From Diorhabda sublineata (Eukaryota > Arthropoda > Insecta > Coleoptera > Chrysomelidae): DNA of 64,000 bases. The first letter of the stretch is position 1, and the number at the start of each line of letters is the position of its first letter. The position numbers were made by a program, and so were the translations under genes. This document shows, piece by piece, positions 11,990-24,560 of this stretch. The notes under the pieces were generated by a model. The model was not told the origin of the DNA, did not search any database, and worked only from the letters and a program-made list of their open reading frames with translations. The stretch spans positions 8,970,488 to 9,034,487 of the forward strand of contig NC_079480.1 of assembly GCF_026230105.1 (NCBI RefSeq), read 5' to 3'.

Positions 11990-13796
11990 TAGTCAACAAT
12001 TTGCTTTTATAGTTAATAATACTATGAAGTAAAGAATACTTCTCAATATAACAATAAAATGACTGACGAAATATAAAAACGAGGAATACTATGTATGACA
12101 TTCTTTTTTAATAATGAATTTTCCGTTTCAGAATTCAGCTATAAGAAATTATAAAGATTAATATTGAGCATACCACCCTTTTAGAACAATGATACTGATT
12201 TTCTCGTTAGTAATTTTATTCTTATATTCGGAATCATTTTTTAATTTAAAGTTTTATTAAATAAGGAAGTGTATTTTATAGTTTTTTTCAAACTATGATT
12301 TATTTAAATTGTGTGGGATGATAATTCCAGACAATATACTGAGCAGAAACATAATTATTTATTATATTTTTTTCTAGGTAATGTATATTAATCGGATCAG
12401 AGTTTTCTTCGTCAGTTTTATTTTTTTCGATTGGAGACTTGAATATCTCCAACTTATCAGTGAGACGATATTAAAAATTAATCTGAGGATTTATAAAAAT
12501 AAATAGATTATTTACTGAAGGTTGAAATAGATAACCCGAAACATATTAGATATTAAATTATTTGAGGATTATTAATAGATAATATGCAACTACCAAATGC
12601 AATAATCATTCTGTTTGTATATATATAAACGAGAATTTCTACTTGCACCTCTGTTTTAATAACAAAGAAAACAACTTTATGCAGCGAGAAATACTAAACT
12701 ACATTTTCACGGAGATTTTCAGTATAGATTAGAGACTCTAAACGACAAATCTATACTGACGATGCCAAAGGATGTAAAACCCAAATGGAACAGTGTGAAT
12801 TGATTTTTTAAAGAAAATTTTAATCAATTTTAATCAAAGTTGTTGTGTCCAGTTGAAACTATTGTTTTCAAACTGGTAAGAATTTCTATAAATATCTATT
12901 GGCACCTCAAAGAAGATATTTTTACACTTTGTTTGACTACACATTTTGATGTTGCAGTCAAAACAGCAGAACCGACGCAAACTGTGAGGAGCCATCAATT
13001 CTAAAAGCTATGTGATCGCGGTTTACAAAATTGTTAACAAGAATAAAAGTTGAATTAGATTGATTTGTATTGAAATAACCAAAAATAAATATTATTTATT
13101 ATACGGCCATAATGTTTTACACCATCAACGTGAATTTTTATTTTGTGCGAAATTTCAGTGGAAACTGTCCGGCATACCTATTTAAATGGAGAGATTAGGG
13201 ATGATTTTTCTCTGTAATTACGGAAGCTTTCTCTTTTTTATATTCTCTATCGACAGATTTTGGGCTTAGAAACTACCGAAAGTAGTATAGTTCTTTCGTT
13301 CACAATTGCAAAACTTTAAAGCGGCATTGATTAAACAGTAGTTATTTGAAAACCGAGAAATTGGAAAAAGCTTTTTGTCTAGCCATTTGCACAATTAGTC
13401 GTATGAAAAGGTATATTCTTATTAGACATAAATGAAATAACCTTTTCTACAGCTACTAATTGGTATGTTTTTTTATGTTATGTCTATGATGGAAGATGAG
13501 GTACAAGTACAAGTTCTCTGAAACAATTTCCAAATTAAATCTGCTGTCATGGGTCCATGATAATCTGCCACATAAGTCTACATTTAGTTTGACAGATTAT
13601 CTATTCAACCGTAGTTTACTGTGTCATGACTATTGAACTATGTCTCGTCAAATAGAACGTTTATTTTACACAAATAATCTTGTCATCATGCTTGTTGATT
13701 CGGTAATTGTCAAGCAATTATATTTAAAACTTATTAAAACTTAATGCCTCTATGAAGTATAAGTGTAATCTAAATAACTTGCTAATTTGTGCAGTA
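11990..13796. other. AT-rich intron, nothing recognised
   Basis: No transposase, RT or exon-like frame on either strand. Mostly AT-rich low-complexity sequence, with a short AT-dinucleotide run near 12617-12630. Confidence 0.5.
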
Positions 13797-15618
13797 TACA
13801 GAGTGAGTTTTATGTATGGAACGCAACGCCTGAATTATCTCAGAACTGGCTTGTACGATTTTTATAAATTTTTGTGATACGGCCGGTATTACGGTGGTAT
13901 CTACATCGTTGTCAGATCTTTCCTTTTTGCGTAAAAATAATGAACTTTGTTATTTCAAATAGTATATTTTACGCTTTTTGAAATCATTTTCCTCCAATGT
14001 TCCCTATATCTAATGGCCATAATTTCGGAGTTATAGCTACATTTGCGTTATTTCCGCCGAAATTAAAATAATTCATTTAGGTGGCTATGTCTGCTACAAT
14101 AACAAATTGGACGTTTCAATAAATTATTATTATTGTTATTAAGTTCAAAGAAAGTCACAATGGATCGTTTTTCTGAAAAAGGACGAATTAATGATATTGG
14201 GATATGGTGATGGGCGTAGAAGTCAACCAGAAACGTGTAATATCTTTAATAATTTATATCCTAACCGAAATCCCATAACAAAATCTACTGTCAGTAATTT
14301 AGTAAAGAAGTTTAACGAAACTGGTTCAGTAAAAGATTTATGAATGAAAACTTTACAAAATAATAAAATCCATCCATACAAAGTAACGTTGGTTCAAGAG
14401 TTGACAGATGCTGATATTGATAGTGAAGATTTTGCAAACCTAATGTTGGGAAAATGTCACAATTAAATCCAATACAAATTTTTTAAGTAATTAATTTTTT
14501 GCGATGAGGCCACTTTTTCTATTAATGGAAACGTATACAGGAATAATTGTATATACTGGTCATGTAACAATCCTCGTTGGATGCGTGAATCCCACACCCT
14601 ATATCCCGAAAGTCTGAATCTATTGGCTGGAATAATAGACGACAAAATAATTGTTCCCTTTTTCATTGAGGGTAACTTAAATGGTCCGGCGTATTTAGAT
14701 TTATTAAAAAATAGTATTATACCTGAGTTGGCTCGAATATTTCCAAATCCAAATAAGTAAAACATCGTTAGAAATTTTTAGACAATAATGTATAGTGAGG
14801 CAGTACCTAAATAATGTGATTCCCAGAAGATGGATAAGAAGGCGTGGTTTTATCGGATGGCCCCGCGATCACCCGACATGAATCCTTTATACTTTTCCTG
14901 TGGGGTCAATTGAAAAACATCTTTTATAAAACAAAACCTGCAAATATTCAGGAAATAAAAGATACAATTATCACAGAGATAAGAAGAATTGAGCAATCAG
15001 GAATATTGCAGAATGTATTGCAAAGTTTTAAAAAGCGCATTTCTTGTTGTGTTGAAGTAAATGCACAATATATTGAGCATCTGCTGTAATCGCCTTTACT
15101 GTATGTTTTCTAAAATTCGGAATTATTCTACTTCACAAAACGTGGATCTACTTTTAACATTTAAAGATTTGTCAGTTTCAGTTGCTGTAGATTTTCTGTG
15201 CAATGATTTGGATAAAGATTTTACTGTACCAGACACTAAACCTTGCTACGAGATTTGTATGGTCACATAAATCATTGAAAAATATTCAAATTGAACGAGT
15301 TTATTCAATAGTAGCCGTCTAAATGTACAATATTGTAACTTTGGTGAAGATGCTGTAAATGTAGCTATAACTCCGAAATTATGGCATTTAGGTATATCAC
15401 ATAAAAATAATCAGTATTTCTTAATGATTCCTAAAAACATAAAATATGTAGGGTGATCCATTTAGAATAACGAAGTTCAATATTTTTCTGGAAAAAGGAA
15501 AGATCTCACAACAATGTAGACCGGCCATGTCACAAGTCTCTTCTTCACAAAAATTTATAAAAATCGTACTAGCCGTTTCCGAGATAATAGATGCGTTCCA
15601 TATCTAAAAATCTGTATA
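13797..15618 (+). mobile_element. DDE transposon with about 250-bp terminal inverted repeats
   Basis: The arms 13797-14050 and 15360-15618 are diverged inverted copies (for example GGAACGCA near the tips, TACGATTTTTATAAATTTTT, AGATCTTTCCTTTTT). Between them lies a plus-strand transposase. Its N-terminal helix-turn-helix reads ILGYGDGRRSQPETCNIF and TKSTVSNLVKKFNETGSV (14190-14340). Then come FCDEATFSINGNVYRNNCIY with the first catalytic Asp (14500-14560), WMRESHTLYPESLNLLAGII, a PRSPDMNPLYF-like segment with a frameshift (near 14865) and CVEVNAQYIEHLL-stop at 15089. The arms lie outside the coding region, so they are true terminal repeats. At least four inactivating lesions. A 69-codon frame at 15061-15270 is unexplained. 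Confidence 0.85.
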
Positions 15619-17223
15619 TCTTTAAATGTCTTCTTATATAAACTATAAATAGTTCTACGTATCAACTGTTGCTTACAGATTTCTCCATTTCAATATTATG
15701 ACCGATTTATTTCTGATAATATTCTTTTTTACCTGTGTAATCTCATTACTAATTTAGGGTTATTTTATTTTCTCGCGGTCTAAGACTACCATATTTTTCT
15801 ACAAAATACAACAGAATTTAATACTTCAACACTCAGAGAGCGCTAGAAGTTTTTAACTATAAAAAAATTATTTATTAGTTTCAGGACAACACACTGCAAA
15901 TAACCTGTCAATTCATCGTTTTAATTCCCAAAGATTTTGCGTTTTGACACACGTCGATCAATTTCATACGGACTGTTGCTTGCTTTGAATGTATACAGGC
16001 AATAAACATTAGTTTTTCAAAATCGGCAGTAAAGTGAAACATTAATTGGTTGATATAAATGGACAGTGAAATCGCTTTTCAATGCCTAGGCACTGAAGTA
16101 ACTGAACTGCCATCCGCTTTATGTTCGATGCAGTCAATTACACGTTACAACCATCTTACAACCTTTTAACATAGAGAATTAACGAACTATGAAATATGAA
16201 AAAAACTCAAAATTGAATTATAAAGATTCAAAAATTATTGAAATGAAATCTAATACGCGAAAAAGAGAATTTTTCACATGCATAAAAACGAAAAAGTGAT
16301 AAATGATAAAAAAAGACCTAAATAATTCAAGTAAAATTTATAATTCTATTTTGTAAATTCTAATAAAACTACAGATAATTTGATTAATCAAGTACTGCTA
16401 CATATTTGAGATATAAAAGGTGAGGAAAAATTAATTTTTCTTATCAGAACATTTTCTATTTTCATTTTATTCTTTTTTTGATGTTCATGATGAAGGTGAT
16501 CTATTGATTAATATAAATAAGCAAATTGTCAGTGTCAATATCATATTTTGATAAAGACTTTAAGAAAAGTCAAAACGTCAAATTTTATCTTTCTTCCAAA
16601 AATTATTTAATATATTTTCCGAGCTTTCGAATACTTATGTATTAATCGTCTGGGAAATAATTAATTAAGAAAATAGTAATTAATTATTTCCTCACGTATT
16701 TTTGACTTTAGGCGATTTTGAAAAAAATTATAATATGTAACCCGGCACTAAAGTCTCTTTTTGTCACTTTTCTGGTTAGTAGCTTCGGTTAAAGGCATCT
16801 AATCTCCAGACTAGTGAGAAAATTACTTTAGTCGGGATATCTCAGAGACTATATTTAATGAAGAGTTTTCGTTCAACCCTCATATTAGTGGGAAAGATGT
16901 TTTATCTACAGCTATTAAGGCAATTCCTGTTTCTAATCAAGTAATAATTCTTTCTGTCACTGTCATATTATTATTATTCGATTTAGTTTCAACACATAAA
17001 AGCCGTTTACATAACTAGCGTCTTTTTCAATTAATTTGCCATAACTTTAGGATTGGTAACTCCTTGATTAATAAGATGTTGGAAGGTTTTCCTTATTTCC
17101 GTCTGATATCTTCAGACTGATCTCTTATTACCTTCTATTTTATCGTTTATTTATTATTTTATTCGTTATTGTTTTGCCTTTGACTCCTTAGAAATATAGA
17201 GCTTCTAGTCAAATTGGTATATC
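15619..17223. other. AT-rich intron, nothing recognised
   Basis: No domain-bearing frame or clear repeat pair on either strand. ATATAAAAGG near 16412 resembles a TATA element, but nothing supports a transcript. Confidence 0.45.
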
Positions 17224-17225
17224 TA

Positions 17226-18197
17226 CGAGAGTAGTCCCAGATGTACCTGGCTCAACAAAATGCACGAAAATTTTTGAAAAATATATACTTGATCTCCTTT
17301 TAGCTTCATACACTTCTCCTCAAAACAGCCATTAACTGCCGACATCACCTCTTTATTGTTGGAAAATTTTTGACCACCGTGCTATTTTTTGAAGTCCGGG
17401 AACAGAAAATAATCCGAAGGGGCTAAATCTGGCATGGAGATGCATGAGGTAGCAGTTCAAACTTAAATTTCGCTTAGCCAAATGCCGCAAAAACCGACGC
17501 CATGACCTTGCCTGCAGATGGAACGGTTATTGCCTTCTTTGGAGCCGATTCTTCGTTTGTTTTGTTTCGGGTGTGAAGTAATGGACCTACGATTAATCCA
17601 TGTTTATGAAACGGCGCAAAACTTCAGCTTTATTTCTGTGAAACATTGCCAAACACTCGATGGAAACATCTTCACGTCGCTATTTTTGTTCAATTCTGAG
17701 CAAACGCGGCACCCATCACATGTTTTTAAGTTAATATGCGGCGTACCGCACTTTTTGAAATGCCTTCTATGTCTGCTGGATCGCCCATTTTCAGTCGACG
17801 ATGATTCAGTGGATTTTCTTATCTTTCTGGAGTCATCACCTTATTTGGTCGACCACTGCGATGCTGGTCTCCGCAGGTCGTATGGCCTCGTTTAAACTCT
17901 GTTACCTAATATTTTACTGTTGATGACGAAGGAGCAGTCTCACCCAGAGTAGAATCTGGTTCGCCTTTTATATTAGCTGGGCTAATGCCTTTCAAATGAA
18001 AGTATTGTATCAAATAACGATGATCAATTTTTCCATGTTCACTGAAAACGATCAGTATTGACGGCTGCCAAACAAATTCCAAACAACGTGGCTTTTTCAA
18101 ACTTGAAACATATGCAGTACAGATTGTGTACTTTATAATATAGTGGTATTTTTCAAGCAACTACCGCCATCTCAGGCCGGGTACGTATTCAAAATCG
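17226..18197 (-). mobile_element. Degenerate mariner (family A), second copy
   Basis: Minus-strand mariner relic, bounded by TA at 17224-17225 and 18198-18199. The inverted ends run inward as CGAGAGTAGTCCCAG... on the left and as a decayed GTACGTATTCAAAATCG on the right. Translation gives KKPRCLEFVWQPSI, then YFHLKGISPANIKGEPDSTL with the helix-turn-helix region, frameshifted middle blocks and a decayed DLAPSDYFLFPDF block. Many stops and several deletions. Better preserved at the N-terminus than the copy at 1751-2570. Confidence 0.87.
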
Positions 18198-19180
18198 TAT
18201 AATATCTACAGTTGAATACGTGTTTATTTTGACTGCACTATCAATTTATTTCCTTATTGCTTTTAACTATTTCAATAATATGTATATAATTAGTTGTTAA
18301 TGACAACTTAGGACACAGAGAAACTTATGTATTACAAAATAATCAACTATCGTAATTTTTTCAACATAACGAGGCATTCTTTCTATACCTATAATATTAT
18401 TTTATTAAAAATTGCTTATTTTTCCTCTATTTACATTACGACATCCATATCCGGGCAGAGCCGTACTTAATTTATAAGATTTGTTTTCTGTTATATATGA
18501 ATTGATTTTGAGATTTCTACTTAAAAGTAACTAACAGAAACAACAGTTTTCAGTGAATTTAAATGAATGCTAAATTACTGCTTTGTCCCTCGAAATGTTC
18601 CGAATGAACATCAGCAATTTACAAAATGGATTTTCATTTATTCGCTTCGTTTTCAAAAAAAAATTGTAGCATCAAAGATATATAACAACATAATTACCTT
18701 AACGAATGTAATGAATACCGTATATAATTCAAAAACTACGCGAATGGTTATTATCCACTTTTCTCGTCGTCGTCGCAAATAAATTGAGTGATTAGTCTCA
18801 GTTACTTTTTCACGCGCTTCATCATTCGTTATTGTAAGATTTGCAAAAAATGGAGTTTCAAATAATAATTCAACTACCTGCAACAAACGAGCCGAAATTA
18901 GGAAAAAGACATAAGGAGGAAGAAAATTACTGACATATTTTATAGAGAACTTAACTAAAGGATGAATAATTAGAGAATAATGTTTACCTTTTACATTAGA
19001 GGATAGAATGAAAAGCTTTATTTGAAATTAAACTGTGTTACAGAGTGAAAATATATTTCTAAAATTTCTTAACTACGAAACAAGATATGGGAGTGAACGA
19101 AAATCGAAATGTGCCTATCGCACTGTTTGACACGTATTTGTTAACTTGATATCTATCTATTTACATGAGTTTTTGGCTTT
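18198..19180. other. AT-rich intron, nothing recognised
   Basis: Two overlapping short frames on opposite strands (18567-18886) read as chance frames around a TCGTCGTCGTCG run; no domain is visible. Confidence 0.45.
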
Positions 19181-20287
19181 ATATACACACGTCAGTGACA
19201 AGGCTCAACAAACTTTACACAAAGTTTCAACTTGCTGCTTTCATCCATTTTATTATAGTAGAACTCGAACAACTACTAAGTCAAGTTGTTTTGAAAAATG
19301 TTTAAAATTGAATCGGCGCTGTTATAAAATTTTCGACCAAAGAAGGATTAATACCAACACAAATCAAAACCAGAATGAAGGCTGTTTACAGTGACTTTTC
19401 AACAATTATAAATGGGTCTAAGTTGCTTCGCTGGGGACCAGAATCATTAGAAGATTACCCACGTGCAGAAGGTCCTGTGACGGTGACTATTCGAGAAAAC
19501 ATAATTTAGAGGAAAAAATTGTTTTAAGTGACCGGCGCCTAAAAACAAAAGGACTTGCTACAGAGACCAGCATTTCCAAAACAAGTGTTTTGATTATCAC
19601 GAATGAGCATTTAAATATAACAAAAATTAGTGCAAAATGACTGTCTTGAATTCTCAACGCAGTGCAAAAGCAGCTTCGAATGTTGCGAGCGATTTTTAGA
19701 GTTTTGCCTCGATTAACAATAAATTGTAACGAATGATGAGACTATGGAGATTCCATCGGGAAGCGGAGCAAGTACCAAAAAAGCAAAGGTACGAATAGCA
19801 CCCAAAGTGATGGCTACAATAATTTGTGACTACTAGGAAGTTCTCTTGTTTGACTTTAAGGAATTAAATACAACTGTAAGCGCGGCATTACTCTAACTTA
19901 CTAAGGCAGTTGCGTCAAAAAACTATTGAAAAAGCGCGGCAAAATCAGCCGAGGTGCGCACTTGCTTTATTATAATGCTCCAGTGCACACTGCTTCGCTT
20001 TCCGAGGCTGTACACGAATGTGGCTTCACGGAGATTGAACACCAACCATTTAGTCCTGATCTAACACTATCCGACTAATTTTTATTCCCAAAGTAAAAGA
20101 TTTAACAGCGACGATGATATTGTACAAGATAAAGATGCATCATATTTTAATAGTGGCGTAGAACTTTAGTCAAACATTCTGAAAAGTGTGTAAAGTAAAG
20201 GGAAAATAAATTGAAAAATAATCAGTTTTTTTAAATTTATGACTTCTCTATGTTAGGCTAAGAAAGTATGGACTGTACTACGATCTG
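19180..20287 (+). mobile_element. Degenerate mariner (family C), copy 1
   Basis: Nearly full-length but heavily frameshifted mariner transposase. Blocks in order: IESALL-NFRPKKD-like start with FTKEGLIPTQIKTRMKAVYS (about 19300-19400), LRWGPESLEDYPRAEGPVTV (near 19430), EKIVLSDRRLKTKGLATETS (near 19510), SISKTSVL, QKQLRMLRAI, a decayed catalytic-Asp region (near 19730), KKAKVRIAPKVMATIICDY, RRGALALLYNAPVHTA (near 19950-19995) and EIEHQPFSPDLTLSD (near 20030). The right end is GGCTAAGAAAGTATGGACTG next to TA. A family different from A and B, shared with 21430-21675. Confidence 0.82.
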
Positions 20288-20512
20288 TAAGCAGAATTTT
20301 TGAATTCGAGTTAAGAGCACTTCGAAACGACAGATTTATTTGAAATTATCCACTCTTATTAAGAAACGATGACACACAATAATTTCATAAATTTGTAGTA
20401 TTATCATTGACAGTACCACCATTATTGCATGCCAAGAAATCTAAATACTATCTATCTATCCATATTACGATCGGATACACTGATTTGTTAAATATATAAA
20501 TGTATATATATA

Positions 20513-20610
20513 AATACATCTAAATATTCTTGATTTTAGGTCTCTTCTGTTTTAAAATTAGTTTTTTTTAATAATTTTTGAAATAAAGATAAAATTTGAC
20601 GTATTTAAAT
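20513..20610. repeat. Dispersed MITE-like repeat, copy 2 (half)
   Basis: TCTAAATATTCTTGATTTTA, then GGTCTCTTCTG and an AAATTAGTTTTTTTTAATAA-like stretch, followed by AAATTTGACGT. It matches 4230-4330 and both arms at 30072-30244. Confidence 0.7.
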
Positions 20611-21429
20611 GAAAAATTGAAGAAATATATATACTATATCGACTGGGTAAATGACTCAATATAAATATTCACTGCCGTAAGATGGTGTTACAGAAACATT
20701 TACCGATTGACAATTGTAGTTTTGAATTGGGCATCGACTGTTAAATACAAAGTAATTAATTTTATTGCCATTTACCTATGTTATCGAATTTTGGAGAAAT
20801 GTATGAAGAAACATTTAGTCGAAAACAGTATACGAATAGAAACACTTGAGTACTGTAAAAGTACCAAGTAGAATCATATGTAACTTGAAATGATTGTGAA
20901 ATAGATCAAAAGAATACCTCACATTCTAGCCATATATGACTTAAGAAATGAATTAAAATTAATGTAGTACAAATTATTCCACGTTTTTACTTATTTCCTT
21001 GTCGGCCATTCTATATTTTTAATAATAAACTTTAAAAACTTGTGAAAATTAATTTTCATCCTCTTTGGATACCCAAGTTCAATACAATTAAAAAAAATGA
21101 GTTACTACGACTATTCATCTATTAGTTTTGTAATTTCTACTATTACAGGTATAACCGTTCTCGGAATGTAAGTGCAGCAGATGACATAGAAAGGTATGTA
21201 AATCGTACTTGCCGTCTGCCAGATTTCTTTTGGGATTATTGTAAATTGTAGCGGTTTTAATAATGCCGCCAGTTAACCAAATTTTTCACCTAGTTGTATA
21301 AAATATTACAATATCTCTTATACTAATACATTTTCATTGTACTATTTTGATTTAAGTAGTGATTTAATCAGAATAATTAACTTAATGTTCCTCGGAAGAA
21401 TGGAGAATTTCTTACGTTGAATATTTTAT
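20611..21429. other. AT-rich intron, nothing recognised
   Basis: No motif-bearing frame or repeat pair identified in this stretch. Confidence 0.4.
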
Positions 21430-21675
21430 ATTGCCATAGGATGTCGTGAGCGATTTTAAGAGCTTCGCCTCGAGGACCAAGAAAGTGCAATCTAATTCTA
21501 TTAATTATAACGGATGATGAGACTGTAGACTTTATTATGGTCGAACATCCAAAAAAGATTCCATGGGATGGTATCGGAAAAGGGCACGTGCCAAAAAGGC
21601 AAAGGTGGCGAAAAGCACCAAAAGTGTGGCTACAATATTTTGTAACTTACTAAGGTAGTTGCGTCAAAAATTATA
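21430..21675 (+). mobile_element. Mariner (family C) fragment, copy 2
   Basis: Short fragment parallel to 19690-19920. It has RAILRASPRGPRKC-like coding, then TDDETVDFI with the catalytic-Asp block, WDGIGKGHVPKRQRWRKAPK and TKVWLQYFVTY-like text, and the same CTTACTAAGGTAGTTGCGTC string that copy 1 has at 19899. Both ends are missing. Confidence 0.75.
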
Positions 21676-22079
21676 TAGCTATAAGGTCCAATGTCAAACT
21701 ATTTAAACCTGGCAAAACCTGTGCCTCAACAAGATCCGTTGGATCCCAGTGTACATGACACCCTAAGCTGCATAGATACACACAACACTTAAAAAAGAAT
21801 TGTACCTAATCACATTGGTATCTCTAATTCTAAAGTACCTTTGCTATCATTCAAAATTGAACAGGCGATCGAGAAATTTCTTAGATTTCTTAGAAATTTT
21901 CTGAAATAACCCTAATTTATTTATAAATTTAGCTTGTTTGACGTTAAAAATAGGGTTAGAATTAAATGCAATTTAAAATGAATAATCATTAGAAAAGTGT
22001 TTTTAACTGTCATCAAACTTGACGCACCTTTGATACGCAATTATCTTGGCTAAGTAAGTCAAAGCGTGAATCTGCCATT

Positions 22080-23519
22080 TTAGAGTATGTTTCTCCAAAG
22101 TAGAGTTAGGGAACATTTTCTGAATATTTGGAAGCAAATAACTGCTAATAAATCAATAGAAGGATTAAAGGTTACCTCCAGATGTACAGGTGGTAGATAC
22201 AGAAAAAATGAATGTCCTGCGGGAAAGTAACTGTTGTATTACTCGGAGTTCAACAAAGTTCCATGCCAATGATACAGATAATCGTCTGCAAAGTCATTGC
22301 AGCCCTCTGTAGTCGGAGTGAAGAACCTCCTCTAAAATCACAACTGAAAACATTTTTAACTTTATCACCGCTCAAAATCTTTTAGATTATCTACTAATTC
22401 TGCAGGAGAACTGCAGGACTAGTGCAGTATTAACTCATTTAGTGCATGCATTGCCATTTGTATTAGGTAACCTATTTAGATGAATGGTTTTGAAATTATA
22501 TCTTACCCAGTGGCATCGTTGGAAAAATTTAAAGTTGGCCTGGATAGGAATTTGATTCCTTATGGGTTAATTTCTAATCTAAATTTGTTTGATAAAGAAG
22601 AACATATATTTTCGTACCGCAGATTTTAAAATCGAAGTTAATCAGATGGACTTGCCAAACCAAACTTCAACAAATTTTAACTAGTACCAAGAAAATCCTG
22701 ATAGTTGGAACATTGGACTTTTGCTGAGTTTTTCCGTTTACTTTTGCAGTATGTTACAGCGATACAGAAGTTGAGTTTGCCTTTATAATGAAAAAATCGT
22801 GTTTAAGCCTTCATGGAACCATTTAGGAGTCAAATGTGCTACTTGCAGATGCTTCAAAACAATATTTGGAATGTTTTGAATAATATTGAGTCAAAGATCC
22901 GGGAAATAAAATTCTTCCTGATATTCATGCATTATAGATTGGTATAGACGATGAAACTTTCACAGATGCTGTACGCCTAGTGATGCGAGGGATGCTAATT
23001 CTAACGGAAGTATAAAAGTCTTACTAAATTATTTCAAGAAGTCTTGGTTCAGAGAAAACCAATTTTGGTATGAAGGTGCAAGTGGTCACTTTCCAAGCAC
23101 AAACAATGGACTGTAATCAGATCCTAAGAGAGCGACTTCCTGTGGGTCAGTTTCTATAAGTTTTAAAAGTTTCTCTGGTTGAAAAGAATTCGTGTGAACG
23201 AAATCCACAAAACTCTAGTCTTAAACCTTTTTCTCCTAAAATTAACGGCCAAAATTTGGACCGATGTTTACCAGTAGGAGAAATTTTTTATTATATAAAA
23301 TTAAAGAATGCTACAGAAGTTCTGACTCATACAGACGTACAAACAAATCTGGAAAGATACCCACTTAAAATGGGAATGTTTTCAAAAATATCAGCAGATA
23401 TTGAAAATAACTTTGGAAATAACATGAAAGTCAAAAAGGTGCCTCTTGGCCTAAAGAAGGAAAGGAAAAGGCTAGCGAGAGCAAATAACGATCTTACAAT
23501 TCAAAAAAGGGTTGTATAA
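22080..23519 (+). mobile_element. Mutator-like (MULE) transposase relic
   Basis: Plus-strand pseudogene. Near 22190-22250 the translation gives GGRYRKNECPAGK-LLYYSEF, like the Cys-containing FLYWCH/WRKY-type N-terminus of MULE proteins. Around 22830-23000 come LLADASKQYLECFE, ILPDIHAL and DETFTDAVRLVMRGM, equivalent to the LxxDGAxAI and D(I/V)xxLQ blocks. Near 23025-23135, with frameshifts, come YFKKSWF, WYEGA, PSTNNGL and an N-QILRERLPVGQFL block, a signature of this superfamily. The tail 23256-23519 is open and basic: GEIFYYIKLKNATEVLTHTD, then LKKERKRLARAN. No terminal repeats were found. The order of the blocks supports the call; the number of breaks shows it is inactive. Confidence 0.72.
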
Positions 23520-23739
23520 ATATCTCTTTTTTTATTTTTTTTTTTTAAGTAAAGATTCGCGCATTCCAAAGTGCAATTGTATCATTTTATAGTCGTTAAG
23601 GTTGAAGTTTGAATGTACCTAATCCAAAGTGTAAGTATGCTGAAAGTTAACATTTACATAGTGCAGAGTGCCATTGTCCTGATAGTTTGTAAAGACAAAT
23701 TTACAAAACGATTTTCAATAGTGTAATTAGATATTCCCC

Positions 23740-24300
23740 TTGATAATACTATAAAATACGTTGTATAATTCTTGCAATATCAATAGCAGAAGACAGTTAT
23801 GCGAAAAACAATAAACATTTCATAAATACGCACGACACTCATACCAAATAAATGAAAAATAATATTTACTGCCCGTATAAAATCTAACAAACCGTCAGTT
23901 CACGTGGACTCATCATCTCCACTGTTTACCAATGAAAACATGGAATCGTAAACATAAATGCATTTCTATTGGCCAAAGCTATCGGAAGGCGTATGTTCAC
24001 AATTTTTTTGAAATATCCCTGCTAGACGGTTTGCGATGAGCAGTGGCGTCGCTTGGTAAGATTTATTTAATTCATAAAATTCTTTAAATAAATAGAAATA
24101 TGGCGTTCTTTACATCAATAATGAATAATGAAGACAATAAAATTGCACAGTGTAGTGAGAATAAAGACAGGTATTAATTTAATAATAAAGATTTAGATAT
24201 ACAAATACATGACACAAGTTATTTTAAATATATTCGAATGTTCAGCAATCTGATAATGCAATCATCGCTGAATTAACAAGATTAAATAAATTTTCCATTT
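23740..24300 (+). repeat. Dispersed repeat R1, copy 1
   Basis: About 500 bp that matches 42425-42883 in the same orientation, including GACAGTTATGCGA, AACATAAATGCATTTCTATT, AAATAGAAATATGGCGTT and GCACAGTGTAGTGAG. Both copies encode a short MALF...NEDN-IAQCSE-KD start. At 42 kb this repeat is split by a younger mariner. Confidence 0.85.
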
Positions 24301-24560
24301 ATGGAGTAGTCACGAAAGGGGTTGCTGGGGATCATTCACAGGATTGCGACATTAGAAGTAATACAGCAAAAGTTAGAAAATTATCCAGAATACAATTATA
24401 CCAGTTAAGAAACATTGCGTCAAGTTTTGTCAGCATGTGGTTTTAAACACAAAAAATTCGAGATAGTTCGATGGCGAAAAGATTATTTGCGTTAGATAAA
24501 AGACTACCGAAGTTGTATTAGAAGAATGGGGTAAAAAAAGGCGCAGTTCACGTCTGGTAC
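24300..24560 (+). mobile_element. IS630/Tc1-like transposase fragment
   Basis: Directly after repeat R1 the plus strand reads VIQQKLENYPEYNYTS, ETLRQVLSACGFKHKKFEI, VRWRKDYLR-IKDYR and RSCIRRMG. This is the pre-catalytic block (ETLRxxLxxxGFKxKK...WRxxYLRxIKxYR) seen in insect DDE elements just before YLDETW. The catalytic half is missing here; a comparable catalytic segment is at 47870-48310. Confidence 0.65.

Noticed and set aside
12610..12632. AT-dinucleotide runs as possible regulatory sites
   Set aside because: Short microsatellite-like runs common in this AT-rich background.
13797..15618. Possible host gene because of the DEATF...EHLL protein
   Set aside because: The inverted repeats, stops and block order identify it as a decayed transposon.
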